Part shown: positions 36,569-44,394 of the stretch, piece by piece
How positions within the stretch are numbered: the first letter of the stretch is position 1
Layout of the letters: the number at the start of each line of letters is the position of its first letter
NCBI GenBank assembly: GCA_030424865.1
Contig: JAUHVR010000017.1
Span: 57,019 to 121,018, forward strand
DNA: 64,000 bases
Direction of reading: 5' to 3'
Source of the DNA: Alphaproteobacteria bacterium
GTDB taxonomy: Bacteria > Pseudomonadota > Alphaproteobacteria > Rhodobacterales > Rhodobacteraceae
The notes under the pieces: generated by a model
Told to the model about the DNA's origin: nothing
Seen by the model: only the letters and a program-made list of their open reading frames with translations
The model's database searches: none
Translations under genes and position numbers: made by a program

Positions 36569-37603
36569 GTGAAAGCAGTCCGGATTCATGGTGCCAGAGA
36601 TCTGCGCACCGACCAAATTGCCCAGCCAGTGCCCGGCGCGGGCGAGGTCCTGATCCGCGTGCGCGCCACTGGCATCTGCGGCACGGACGTCGAGATCCAT
36701 GACGGCACCATGGCCTATTTCACGCGAGGCATGGCCTCATACCCGATCACGCCGGGGCACGAATGGGTTGGCGACGTGGTGTCGCTGGGTCAAGGTGTGT
36801 CTGGCTTTGACGCGGGTGACCGGGTGGTGGGCGAATGCTCGGTCGGATGCATGTCTTGCGAGATTTGCAAATCTGGTGCCTATCATCGCTGCCCAGATCG
36901 TACCGAGACGGGCATCCTGAACCGCGACGGTGGATTTGCCGAATACCTGGTGTTCCCGGCGCTCTTTCTGCACAAGCTGTCCCCCGAGGTAGACGTTCGT
37001 GCGGCTGCTTTGGTCGAACCGACGGCCGTTGCCCTGAACGGTGTGATGACCGCCAAGGTGACGCCGACCGATTTTCTGGCGATCCATGGCGACGGTCCGA
37101 TTGGCCTGTTGATCCTGATGGTCGCGCGGGTCTATGGCGCGGCCAAGATTGCCGTTGTCGGGGCGACGCCCGACCGATTGGCGCTGGCGCGGGAACTGGG
37201 TGCGGATGCGGTGATCGATGCCAACCGCGAAGATGTTGCGGCACGGTTGACGGAAGAAGGCCCGCCCGACGTGTCGATCGAGGCCACTGGCATTCCACAG
37301 GCGGCCGCGGCGGCGATGCAGTCAACACGACCCGGCGGGCGCGTCGTTTTGCTGGGGCTCTTTGCCGGGCGGCTGTTGAACGGTTTCGACCTGGATCAGA
37401 TCGTGATCAGCGACTTGACCGTGCGCGGCGCCGTCGGCAGCCCGAACATCTGGCCTGACACTATCCGGCTGATCGAAAGCGGGCAGGTCGATCCGCTGAA
37501 GATTGTCACCCATTCGGTGCCTCTGGACGCGTTCAGGGAAGGGCTGGAATTGGTCACAACGCGCGCCGGGATCAAGGTTGTCGTCGAGCAAGCTAACAGG
37601 TGA
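36569..37603 (+). CDS. Zinc-dependent medium-chain alcohol/polyol dehydrogenase
   Basis: 344-residue MDR enzyme. Catalytic zinc ligands: Cys in ATGICGTDVEIHDG and His-Glu in ITPGHEWVGD. The structural zinc site is present (GECSVGCMSCEICKSGAYHRC: four Cys). The Rossmann NAD domain has FLAIHGDGPIGLLIL. It is related to L-threonine, sorbitol and galactitol dehydrogenases. A GTG start at 36569 follows AGAGGGA. It is divergent from the FAD-linked oxidase with a shared operator. The substrate is unknown, probably a sugar, polyol or lactaldehyde-type compound. Confidence 0.85.
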   Translation: MKAVRIHGARDLRTDQIAQPVPGAGEVLIRVRATGICGTDVEIHDGTMAYFTRGMASYPITPGHEWVGDVVSLGQGVSGFDAGDRVVGECSVGCMSCEICKSGAYHRCPDRTETGILNRDGGFAEYLVFPALFLHKLSPEVDVRAAALVEPTAVALNGVMTAKVTPTDFLAIHGDGPIGLLILMVARVYGAAKIAVVGATPDRLALARELGADAVIDANREDVAARLTEEGPPDVSIEATGIPQAAAAAMQSTRPGGRVVLLGLFAGRLLNGFDLDQIVISDLTVRGAVGSPNIWPDTIRLIESGQVDPLKIVTHSVPLDAFREGLELVTTRAGIKVVVEQANR

Positions 37604-38304
37604 TTTTGGCGCTGCAAAAAGGCTCTTTTCAACATTTTATTGATAAAATCGACCGAATAGCAGTCGTCTGCCAGCCCCGGGATGGACTTAGCTCAATCTC
37701 GAAACATCAGCTTCGCAATGAAGGTCGTTGAAAACATTAAGATTACTTAGAATTGATATCCCAAAATACTGGGCTTGCTTCAGATATAGTTGGGCCAGAA
37801 GCGGGCCGCGCATGTGAGCCATTCCGGATGCCCCCCCAAGCGCGAAAAGTCCCAGAACACCTTCCGGATATGTCTGTGCAGGAAACCTTTCAAGTTGCTT
37901 GCCATGACGGCTTCCGCAGGGCCGATCTGCTGTCCTGAAAGACCATGAAAAAACAGGCGCAAGCGCTTGTGATAGAATTCAAACTCCGGCTTGCAGTTTT
38001 GGGGGATTTGATCGCCAAGAGACTGTTGGAAAACAGCGGAAAAGTGGCGTGGCACGCTGTGTACAATGCAATCCGGACGTCTTTGTGCCGTGGAAACCCG
38101 CACGTGGCGAGACTGCGGTCGCCACAGAAAGATATCCACAACCTCATTTGCCAGGTGCCCGGCCCCTGGGACAGCGCGTGGCGGGCCTCCGCCCGGTGCG
38201 TGCCCATTTTGACCCAACGGTGTTCCCAAAAGGTGCATGGTCCATTTTCCAATGACGTGTTTGGGGATAGTCTGCTCAGCAGGACAGCTGCAGGGACGAC
38301 GTAG
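37604..38304. other. 700-bp gap with unrecognised sequence and a 16-bp palindrome
   Basis: It starts with ATTTTAT-TG-ATAAAAT (37634-37649), a perfect dyad just after the ADH gene, and then an AT-richer stretch. Open frames exist on the minus strand (37780-38313 and 37890-38318, different phases) and the plus strand (37945-38304), but none shows a family I recognise. It may be another degraded gene, given the decay nearby. It also holds the promoter of the GntR gene at 38305. Confidence 0.5.
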
Positions 38305-39021
38305 ATGGCGCAATTCAAGGAAATCAGACGTTCGGGCTATTTGCCTGACATCATCGCAAGTGAAGTGATGGATCAGATTTCCTCGGGCGCGTTGATGCCC
38401 GGTGACAGCCTGCCGACCGAGGTCGCGCTGGCCGAGATGTTTGGCGTTTCACGAAACGTCGTACGAGAGGCGACAGCGCGGTTGCGGTCCGATGGCGTCA
38501 TCGAGACCAAGCAAGGCAGGGGCGCGATCGTCCGCCCGGTGTCCGAACGCAACACCTTTCGTGTGGATATGGGGGCGCTGGATCATACCAAGAACCTGTC
38601 TGCCTTGTTCGAACTGCGAGGGCTGCTGGAAATCGATGCCGCCGGTCTGGCCGCCCTGCGCCGCACCGATGATGACGTCGCGGCCTTGACGGCATCGCTT
38701 GACCAGATGAACGGCTCTGACGGGTTTGACGAAAAACGGCTCGAAGCGGATGCCCAGTTCCACCGTGTCCTTGGCACGGCGACGGGCAATGAATACCTCG
38801 CCACCATCATTTCCTACCTTTCTTCACGGCTGAAAGACACGACCCGCGCGACAGACGAGGTGTATGTCGAAACGGACCTGTTGCAAGTGACCATCCAGGA
38901 ACACCAGCGCATCCTGGAGGCCGTTCGCGCCCAGGATGCCCAAGCGGCCCGGCAGGCCATGGACGCGCACATTCGTGGCGCTGCGGCGCGTCTGTCGGTC
39001 GACTTGCCACAACAGCCCTGA
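38305..39021 (+). CDS. FadR-subfamily GntR regulator (FCD domain)
   Basis: 238 residues: N-terminal winged HTH (MDQISSGALMPGDSLPTEVA, NVVREATARLRSDGVIETKQ) and a C-terminal FCD helical domain whose metal/ligand residues are visible in DAQFHRVLG, EHQRILEAV and DAHIRGAA. It is likely the repressor of this sugar-acid region; the TTGT-N3-ACAA sites at 36483-36501 and 40312-40330 fit this subfamily. Its ligand is probably a sugar-acid intermediate (inference). Confidence 0.88.
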   Translation: MAQFKEIRRSGYLPDIIASEVMDQISSGALMPGDSLPTEVALAEMFGVSRNVVREATARLRSDGVIETKQGRGAIVRPVSERNTFRVDMGALDHTKNLSALFELRGLLEIDAAGLAALRRTDDDVAALTASLDQMNGSDGFDEKRLEADAQFHRVLGTATGNEYLATIISYLSSRLKDTTRATDEVYVETDLLQVTIQEHQRILEAVRAQDAQAARQAMDAHIRGAAARLSVDLPQQP

Positions 39022-39050
39022 AATCATCTGCATGAACGCTATCGATCCGG

Positions 39051-39320
39051 GTGGGATCCGGGCGCGTCACGAGTGTTGTGGGGGTCCGCCCGGACCATAT
39101 TGATGTCTCGCCTGACGTCGGAGAGTGGAAGGGCCGCCTGCGCTATGTCGAACACCTTGGCTCGGACACCGTGACAGATGTCAACGGCGAAGGCACCGGT
39201 CCCCTGACCGTGCGGCTGCCCGGCGAAGTGGCCATCGACGCCGGTTAAGCTATCTTTGTGACGCCTCGCGCGGGTAACATCCATCTGTTCCGGGCCGACG
39301 GCCAGGTTGAAAGGGCTTAA
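39051..39320 (+). pseudogene. C-terminal remnant of a sugar ABC transporter ATPase (MalK/UgpC type)
   Basis: The frame reads VGVRPDHIDVSPD...GRLRYVEHLGSDT... then PLTVRLPGEVAIDAG. This is the TOBE domain of carbohydrate ABC ATPases, lacking the whole ATPase domain (about 250 residues). A TAA interrupts at 39246-39248, and the same frame continues AIFVTPRAGNIHLFRADGQV to a second stop at 39318, where intact proteins end. So it is both N-terminally deleted and broken by a stop. Confidence 0.8.
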
Positions 39321-39324
39321 GACA

Positions 39325-40221
39325 ATGACAAAAGTGTGTGTCACCGGGGGATCCGGCGGGGCAGGGAATGCGACAATCGTCGATCTTCTGGCTAATGGCT
39401 ATGACTGCGTGAACCTGGACGTCAAACCTCCGAAAGAGCAGCACTGCCCGTTCATCGAAACCGACATGTGCGACTACCGCGCGGTTTACGAGGCGATGGA
39501 AGGCTGCCACATGCTGGTCCATATGGCCGGCAACCCGCATCCCGATGACGACCATTGGGGCGCCGCGGACCGGTTCCGGAACAACACCGTGTCACTGTTC
39601 AACGCGTTCAACGCCGCCGCCGCCCATGGTATCAAGCGGGTGGTCTGGGCCTCATCAGAAACCATCTTTGGCTTTCCCTTTGAAAAGAACGCGCCGCCGC
39701 ATGTGCCGCTTGACGAAACCGCCGAGCCGGCGCCGCAGAACGGCTATGCGATCTCCAAGGCGGTGTCCGAGGACATCGCCAAGCACATGGCCAAACTCTA
39801 CGGCATGACTTTCATCGGCCTGCGCCTGTCAAACGTACTTTACGATGATGTCGAGGCCGTTCCGAGCTTTCAGAAAATCCCGGGCTACTGGGCGGACCCG
39901 TCGCACCGCAAGCTCAACCTTTGGGGCTATATCGACAGCCGCGACACCGCCAAGGCCGTGCGCCTTGGTCTGGAAGCGGAACTTGAAGGCTCACACAACT
40001 TTGCGATTGCGGCCAGCGACACAATCATGATCCAAAGCAGTCGGGAATTGATTGAAACCTGCTTCCCCGGCACCACCAAGGTGCATGCGGTGATGACAGG
40101 CCGGACAGGCATGCTTGATTGCAACAAGGCCAGGATCCTTCTGGGCTGGGAACCTGAGTATCAATGGCAGGACGTCCTTGGGCTGAACGAAGACGGCTCC
40201 CCGGCGGAGCCAGAAATGTAA
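39325..40221 (+). CDS. NAD-dependent epimerase/dehydratase-family SDR (uronate dehydrogenase-like)
   Basis: 298-residue extended SDR with the NAD loop VCVTGGSGGAGNATIVDLL, catalytic Ser in VWASSETIFG and the YxxxK pair in NGYAISKAVSE. It is similar in layout to uronate dehydrogenase and sugar 4-epimerases. ATG 39325 follows GAAAGGG. It lies between two pseudogene fragments but looks intact, and probably oxidises a sugar or sugar acid in this pathway. The substrate is unassigned. Confidence 0.8.
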   Translation: MTKVCVTGGSGGAGNATIVDLLANGYDCVNLDVKPPKEQHCPFIETDMCDYRAVYEAMEGCHMLVHMAGNPHPDDDHWGAADRFRNNTVSLFNAFNAAAAHGIKRVVWASSETIFGFPFEKNAPPHVPLDETAEPAPQNGYAISKAVSEDIAKHMAKLYGMTFIGLRLSNVLYDDVEAVPSFQKIPGYWADPSHRKLNLWGYIDSRDTAKAVRLGLEAELEGSHNFAIAASDTIMIQSSRELIETCFPGTTKVHAVMTGRTGMLDCNKARILLGWEPEYQWQDVLGLNEDGSPAEPEM

Positions 40222-40392
40222 AGATTACCGGTATCAAGACCTGCCATCGCGGCGATCGACATCGCGCTGTGGGACATCAAGCGCACGGCTGGACTGGGTG
40301 TGGAAATGGACGTAGGATTGTTGGACAAATATCCATTCCAACACGAACACCTGCGCATTCTGTATCGCGAAGACGGGTCGTTCACCAACTGA
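40221..40392 (+). pseudogene. Mosaic remnant of an enolase-superfamily sugar acid dehydratase
   Basis: Three pieces of a mandelate racemase/sugar-acid dehydratase are fused. The N-terminus KITGIKT is at 40221. A middle piece PAIAAIDIALWDIK sits in another phase. A C-terminal piece GLGVEMDVGLLDKYPF... ends EDGSFTN at 40392. An intact gene would be over 1 kb; here about 170 bp are left. It directly follows the SDR stop and precedes the KGSA dehydrogenase, so it was once an operon member. Confidence 0.75.
40312..40330. promoter_or_regulatory. Second copy of the 19-bp GntR-type site
   Basis: Reverse complement of 36483-36501 over all 19 bases, with core TTGT-TGG-ACAA. It lies inside the enolase remnant, 82-100 bp upstream of the KGSA dehydrogenase start. 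It may be a working operator or ancestral coding sequence that happens to match. Confidence 0.45.
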
Positions 40393-40411
40393 TAAGTCCA
40401 AGGACACTCAC

Positions 40412-41920
40412 ATGACACTGACAGGAAAGCACCTGATCGCGGGCCAATGGGTCGGCGGGGATGCCACCTTTGCCAACGAACCTGTCTCGGGCGAGGCCGA
40501 TCTCTTTGCAGTCGGCACCGTCGAGATGGTCAATGCCGCCGCGCAAGCGGCGGAAGAGGCGTTCTGGTCCTACGGCTACAGCACCCGCGCGGAACGCGCC
40601 GTCTTTCTGCGCAAGATCGCCGACGAGATCGACGCGCTGGGGGACGCGATCACAGCGCAGGGCGTCAAGGAAACCGGCCTGCCCGAGGCGCGCCTGATCG
40701 GCGAGCGGGGGCGGACAACGGGCCAGCTGAAGCTGTTTGCCGACCACATCGAAAAGGGCGACTATCTGGATCGCCGCCATGACGAGGCGTTGCCTGACCG
40801 CGCGCCGCTGCCGCGTCCCGACCTGCGGATGATGCAGCGTCCGATCGGCCCCGTGGCGGTCTTTGGCGCGTCGAACTTTCCGTTGGCCTTTTCCACCGCA
40901 GGCGGCGACACCGCGGCCGCGCTGGCCGCTGGTTGCCCTGTAATCGTCAAAGGCCATTCGGCGCACCCCGGTGTTTCGGACCTGGTGGCCCAGGCCATCG
41001 ATGCCGCCATCAAGGCCTGCGATCTGCATCCAGGCGTTTTCAGTCAGATCCAGGGCGGCAACCGCGCTGTCGGTACGGCTGTTGTGCAGCATCCGCTGAT
41101 CAAGGCCGTTGGCTTCACCGGCTCGCTGGGCGGTGGTCGTGCGCTGTTCGACCTCTGTGCCGCGCGCCCCGAGCCGATCCCGTTCTTCGGGGAACTGGGC
41201 TCGGTCAATCCGATGTTCCTGCTGTCAGGTGCGGTCGCGGCACGCGGTGCGGCCTTGGCCGAAGGCTGGGCCGGATCGTTGACCATGGGCGCGGGCCAGT
41301 TCTGCACCAACCCCGGCATCGCGGTCATCGATGCGGGGGAAGGGGCCGAGGCCTTTACCGCCGCGGCCTCTGCTGCACTGGAAAAAGTCGGCGCGCAGAC
41401 CATGCTGACCGACGGCATCGCACGCGCCTATCATGCGGGCCGCGACCGTGTTGCGGGCACCAAGGGTGTGCAAGAGGTGCTGACCACCACCTGTGACCTG
41501 CGCAATGCAACGCCTTACCTCTTTGCGACCACCGCCGAAGAATGGCTGGCCAACGATGAACTGGGTGAAGAGGTCTTTGGTCCGCTGGGCATGATCGTCA
41601 CAACGAAAAACGCCGACGAGATGCTGGCCGTTGCACAATCGCTGCAAGGTCAGCTGACCGCAACGTTGCACATGGAAGACAGCGATGCCGAACAGGCGCG
41701 CAAGCTTTTGCCCGTGCTGGAACGCAAGGCGGGCCGGGTTCTGGCCAATGGCTTCCCGACCGGCGTCGAGGTGAGCGACAGCATGGTGCACGGCGGACCA
41801 TATCCGGCGTCGACCAACTTTGGGGCCACCTCGGTTGGGACTTTGTCGATCCGCCGCTTCCTGCGTCCTGTCTGCTATCAGAACGTTCCTGCGTCGATCC
41901 TGCCGGACGATATCGCCTGA
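40412..41920 (+). CDS. Alpha-ketoglutaric semialdehyde (2,5-dioxovalerate) dehydrogenase
   Basis: 502-residue aldehyde dehydrogenase oxidising 2,5-dioxopentanoate to 2-oxoglutarate, the last step of oxidative pentose or hexarate routes. Conserved features: GPVAVFGASNFPLAFSTAGG, the catalytic Glu in FFGELGSVNPMFLL and the catalytic Cys in MGAGQFCTNPGI. The AGGA site before ATG 40412 is fair. The FAH dehydratase at 33764-34909 would supply the substrate. A strong terminator follows at 41942-41970. Confidence 0.9.
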   Translation: MTLTGKHLIAGQWVGGDATFANEPVSGEADLFAVGTVEMVNAAAQAAEEAFWSYGYSTRAERAVFLRKIADEIDALGDAITAQGVKETGLPEARLIGERGRTTGQLKLFADHIEKGDYLDRRHDEALPDRAPLPRPDLRMMQRPIGPVAVFGASNFPLAFSTAGGDTAAALAAGCPVIVKGHSAHPGVSDLVAQAIDAAIKACDLHPGVFSQIQGGNRAVGTAVVQHPLIKAVGFTGSLGGGRALFDLCAARPEPIPFFGELGSVNPMFLLSGAVAARGAALAEGWAGSLTMGAGQFCTNPGIAVIDAGEGAEAFTAAASAALEKVGAQTMLTDGIARAYHAGRDRVAGTKGVQEVLTTTCDLRNATPYLFATTAEEWLANDELGEEVFGPLGMIVTTKNADEMLAVAQSLQGQLTATLHMEDSDAEQARKLLPVLERKAGRVLANGFPTGVEVSDSMVHGGPYPASTNFGATSVGTLSIRRFLRPVCYQNVPASILPDDIA

Positions 41921-41941
41921 TCCCTTGAACGGATCCTTCAG

Positions 41942-41970
41942 CCGGGCATGGTCACCTGTGCCCGGTTTTT
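41942..41970 (+). terminator. Intrinsic terminator after KGSA dehydrogenase
   Basis: CCGGGCA / TGCCCGG stem with a 10-base loop and TTTTT, 21 bases after the stop; it overlaps the 3' end of the convergent GntR remnant. Confidence 0.8.
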
Positions 41971-42503
41971 GTTGCCTGCGCGATGGCGTCGTTCCGCTGC
42001 AACATCTCGGTCATCAACCGACGCGCGTCGTCTTCGTCACGCTTCATGATCGCCTTGGCCACATTGATGTGGCCACTGCGCGTCACTTCCCCCTTGGGGA
42101 CAAATTTCGCACCAGCCGGGTACGAGAATTCGAGCAGCGCGATGATCAGCCCCTGCAACTGCGCCAGCATCATGTTGCCCGTCGCCTGTAGGATCGTCGC
42201 GTGAAAGGTGAAGTCCGCCGCAATCATCGCCCGTTTGCCAAAGGGCTCGCGCCGGATCGGCTCGGCCGCCAGAAGAATGGTTTTGCGCTGTTCGGCGCTT
42301 GCGTGACGCGCGGCCAATGCCGCGGACTCTGGCTCGACAATCTGGCGCATCTGAGTGCTTTCGCGATAGATCCGCGCCGCCATAGGGCTTTCCGGGTCGT
42401 GCCAGCGCACCACGTCGGGATCCAGCAGGTTCCAGTTTTGAAGGGGCAGAACGCGTGTCCCGTAACACCGAGCGGTTCGCAACATCCCCTTTGCCGACAG
42501 TTT
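41952..42503 (-). pseudogene. FadR-type GntR regulator remnant without DNA-binding domain
   Basis: The minus frame from about 42503 reads LSAKGMLRTARCYGTRVLPL, then the FCD domain (DPESPMAARIYRESTQMRQI, DFTFHATILQATGN, GHINVAKAIMKRDED) to the stop at 41952. Upstream of 42503 the frame stays open to 42629 but enters unrelated sequence, so the HTH (about 55 residues) is lost. A stray start could still yield the ligand-binding domain alone. Confidence 0.75.
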
Positions 42504-42561
42504 GGGATGCCCGGCGGTTTTTATTCCCGCCGATCTGGCCAATACCCAGGTTTGACCGGCC

Positions 42562-42744
42562 GTGACCGCACAAGCGAAAGAGGCGCTCGGAAGTGTCGTT
42601 TGCCTGGTAAATGCCATTGGCTTGAACATCGGTTGGATGGACGGCGATCAGGAAAAGGCGCTGCATGCCGCCCAATGGGATAGGCCCGAATGGTTTGCGG
42701 AACGCGCGGCGCAATTGCCCTTTGGTCGCCTGATTCAAACTTAA
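42562..42744 (+). pseudogene. C-terminal fragment of a sugar short-chain dehydrogenase
   Basis: The frame reads AKEALGSVVCLVNAIGLNIG then WMDGDQEKALHAAQ...EWFAERAAQLPFGRLIQT and stops. The NxIxLNIGWM and PFGRL features fit the C-terminal third of SDR sugar (rhamnose/fucose-type) dehydrogenases. The NAD-binding N-terminus, the catalytic Tyr-Lys and the last part after PFGRL are missing. It directly abuts the truncated GntR remnant, suggesting one deletion removed the sequence between them. Confidence 0.65.
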
Positions 42745-42805
42745 GGCGAATTTCGACCGGACGATCGGCGGCGCAAACGAGGCGCCACCAGACGTGTCTA
42801 AAGGG

Positions 42806-43777
42806 TCAGGCCGCCTGGGCCGAGGCGATCAGTCGCGTGATGTGTTCGGGTCCCACCGGACGCAGCCCCAACGGGTTCAGCTTTTCGATCGAATAGTAGC
42901 CTGCCGTGATGTGATCCATGTCCACGGTCTCGATCATGCCGGGCAGGTGCAAGATCCGCGCCATATAAGCCGAAAGGCGGGGGTAGTCGGCAATCTGACG
43001 CCAGTTGGTCTTGAAAATCCCATGATACGCGGCGTCAAAGCGGATCAGCGTCACAAAGGTGCGGATGTCGGCCTCGGTGATGTGGTCTCCAAAGAGGTAG
43101 TCGCCGGTCAGCCGCTCCTCAAGCATGTCGAGGGTTTCAAAGACACCTGCCACAGCTTCGTCATATGCGGCCTGTGTTGTGGCAAAGCCGGCCCGGTAAA
43201 CGCCGTTGTTCAGGCGTTCGTAAATCACCGGTGCCAATGCGTCGATCGCGTCGGCGTGCTCGGCGGGATAAAGCCGGAGGTCCGATGGCACCAGACCTTC
43301 GAAGGCTGTGTCCAGCATGCGCAGGATGTCGGCGCTTTCGTTGTTGACCATGACGTTCTGATGGGTGTCCCACAGAACCGGGACCGTGGCACGCCCGGTG
43401 AAATGCGGATCGGCGCGGGTGTAAAGCTCGTGCATGTAGGTGGATCCAAACAGGGGATCCGCGTCGGCACCTTCGTATCCGCCAAAGCGCCACCCGCGAT
43501 TGGTCAGTTGCGGGTTCACGACCGTGACGGGCAGCACCTGTTCCAGTCCTTTGAGTTTGCGCGCCATCAGCGCGCGCGAGGCCCAGGGGCAGATCAGGGC
43601 GACATACAGCCGGTACCGGCCTGCCTCGGCCTTGAAGCCGCCTGTGCCGGTGGGTCCCGGCGCGCCGTCGGGGGTGATCCAGTTCCGAAAGCTCGAGACC
43701 TGTCGAACGAAGCGTCCGTCCTTGTCCGATTTCTGGACTGGTTGCCAGTCCTCGGTCCATTTTCCGTCTACAAGCAT
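42806..43777 (-). CDS. yqjG: Glutathionyl-hydroquinone reductase (YqjG/Xi-class GST)
   Basis: 323-residue Xi-class glutathione transferase that reduces glutathionyl-hydroquinones. The catalytic Cys is in ALICPWASRALMARKLKG (CPWA motif). The N-terminal thioredoxin fold is followed by a helical GST domain (YLFGDHITEADIRTFVTLIR). The family motif GRYRLYVALICPW is present. It lies 57 bp downstream of the DoxX gene and is probably co-transcribed with it, under a divergent LysR. Confidence 0.9.
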   Translation of the reverse strand: MLVDGKWTEDWQPVQKSDKDGRFVRQVSSFRNWITPDGAPGPTGTGGFKAEAGRYRLYVALICPWASRALMARKLKGLEQVLPVTVVNPQLTNRGWRFGGYEGADADPLFGSTYMHELYTRADPHFTGRATVPVLWDTHQNVMVNNESADILRMLDTAFEGLVPSDLRLYPAEHADAIDALAPVIYERLNNGVYRAGFATTQAAYDEAVAGVFETLDMLEERLTGDYLFGDHITEADIRTFVTLIRFDAAYHGIFKTNWRQIADYPRLSAYMARILHLPGMIETVDMDHITAGYYSIEKLNPLGLRPVGPEHITRLIASAQAA

Positions 43778-43834
43778 GGCGCGCTCCTTGTGTCTGTCCG
43801 GGAGGCAGGCGGCCGAAGCCGCCTGCGAAAGGCG

Positions 43835-44257
43835 TCAGGCGAATTTGCCCAAAGCGTTGTTCACGACCGGCAGCTTAAGGCTGAACGCGCCGCTGCCAAG
43901 CAGGGCGATGGTCAGCTGGACTGCAGCCCAGAATGCCGGGAATTCCCATCCGCCACCCTGGTTCGAAAAGACCCAGCCGGCGCCTGCGTGCACCGAGACG
44001 GCGCCCAGCATGACCGGTATGGTTGCCAGTGCAACGATCCGGGTGGCCACACCCAGGATCAGCGCGGTGCCGCCAACAACTTCGGCCAGAATCGTGAGGT
44101 AGGCAAAGATGCCCGGAAAGCCGACGCTTTCAAAAAAGCCGACGGTGCCAGGGATGGTGAAGACAAAGACTTTCAGCAGTCCATGCGCAACGAGCAGGAC
44201 GCCCGAAGTCACGCGTAAGACGAATGCGGCATAGGGTGCGGTGTTTTGGTCGATCAT
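43835..44257 (-). CDS. DoxX-family membrane protein
   Basis: 140-residue inner-membrane protein with four hydrophobic segments (VLRVTSGVLLVAHGLLKVFV, IFAYLTILAEVVGGTALILG and two more). DoxX/DoxD-like proteins are associated with quinone or thiol redox stress. It is first of a doxX-yqjG unit divergent from a LysR regulator, consistent with quinone detoxification (inference). Confidence 0.85.
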   Translation of the reverse strand: MIDQNTAPYAAFVLRVTSGVLLVAHGLLKVFVFTIPGTVGFFESVGFPGIFAYLTILAEVVGGTALILGVATRIVALATIPVMLGAVSVHAGAGWVFSNQGGGWEFPAFWAAVQLTIALLGSGAFSLKLPVVNNALGKFA

Positions 44258-44285
44258 TGGTCAGTTCCTTTGGGTGCGGGGCAGC

Positions 44286-44351
44286 GAGTCACGGCGACTC
44301 GGATTGTGTGACGACCAGATAGGACATGTACTTCTTCGTTGAAATGAAGAA
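44286..44351. promoter_or_regulatory. Dyads in the divergent doxX-LysR promoter
   Basis: GAGTC-N5-GACTC at 44286-44300 and TTCTTC-N8-GAAGAA at 44332-44351 lie in the 137-bp gap between the doxX and lysR starts. The second has LysR-site geometry. Assignment is by position only. Confidence 0.45.
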
Positions 44352-44394
44352 TAAAGGGAATGACTATCCACGAATTGTTCCGAAAGGGTTGGCG

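Noticed and set aside
42794..44218. 474-codon plus-strand ORF opposite yqjG and doxX
   Set aside because: Antisense to two clear genes with normal family motifs; the translation looks like low-complexity shadow sequence.
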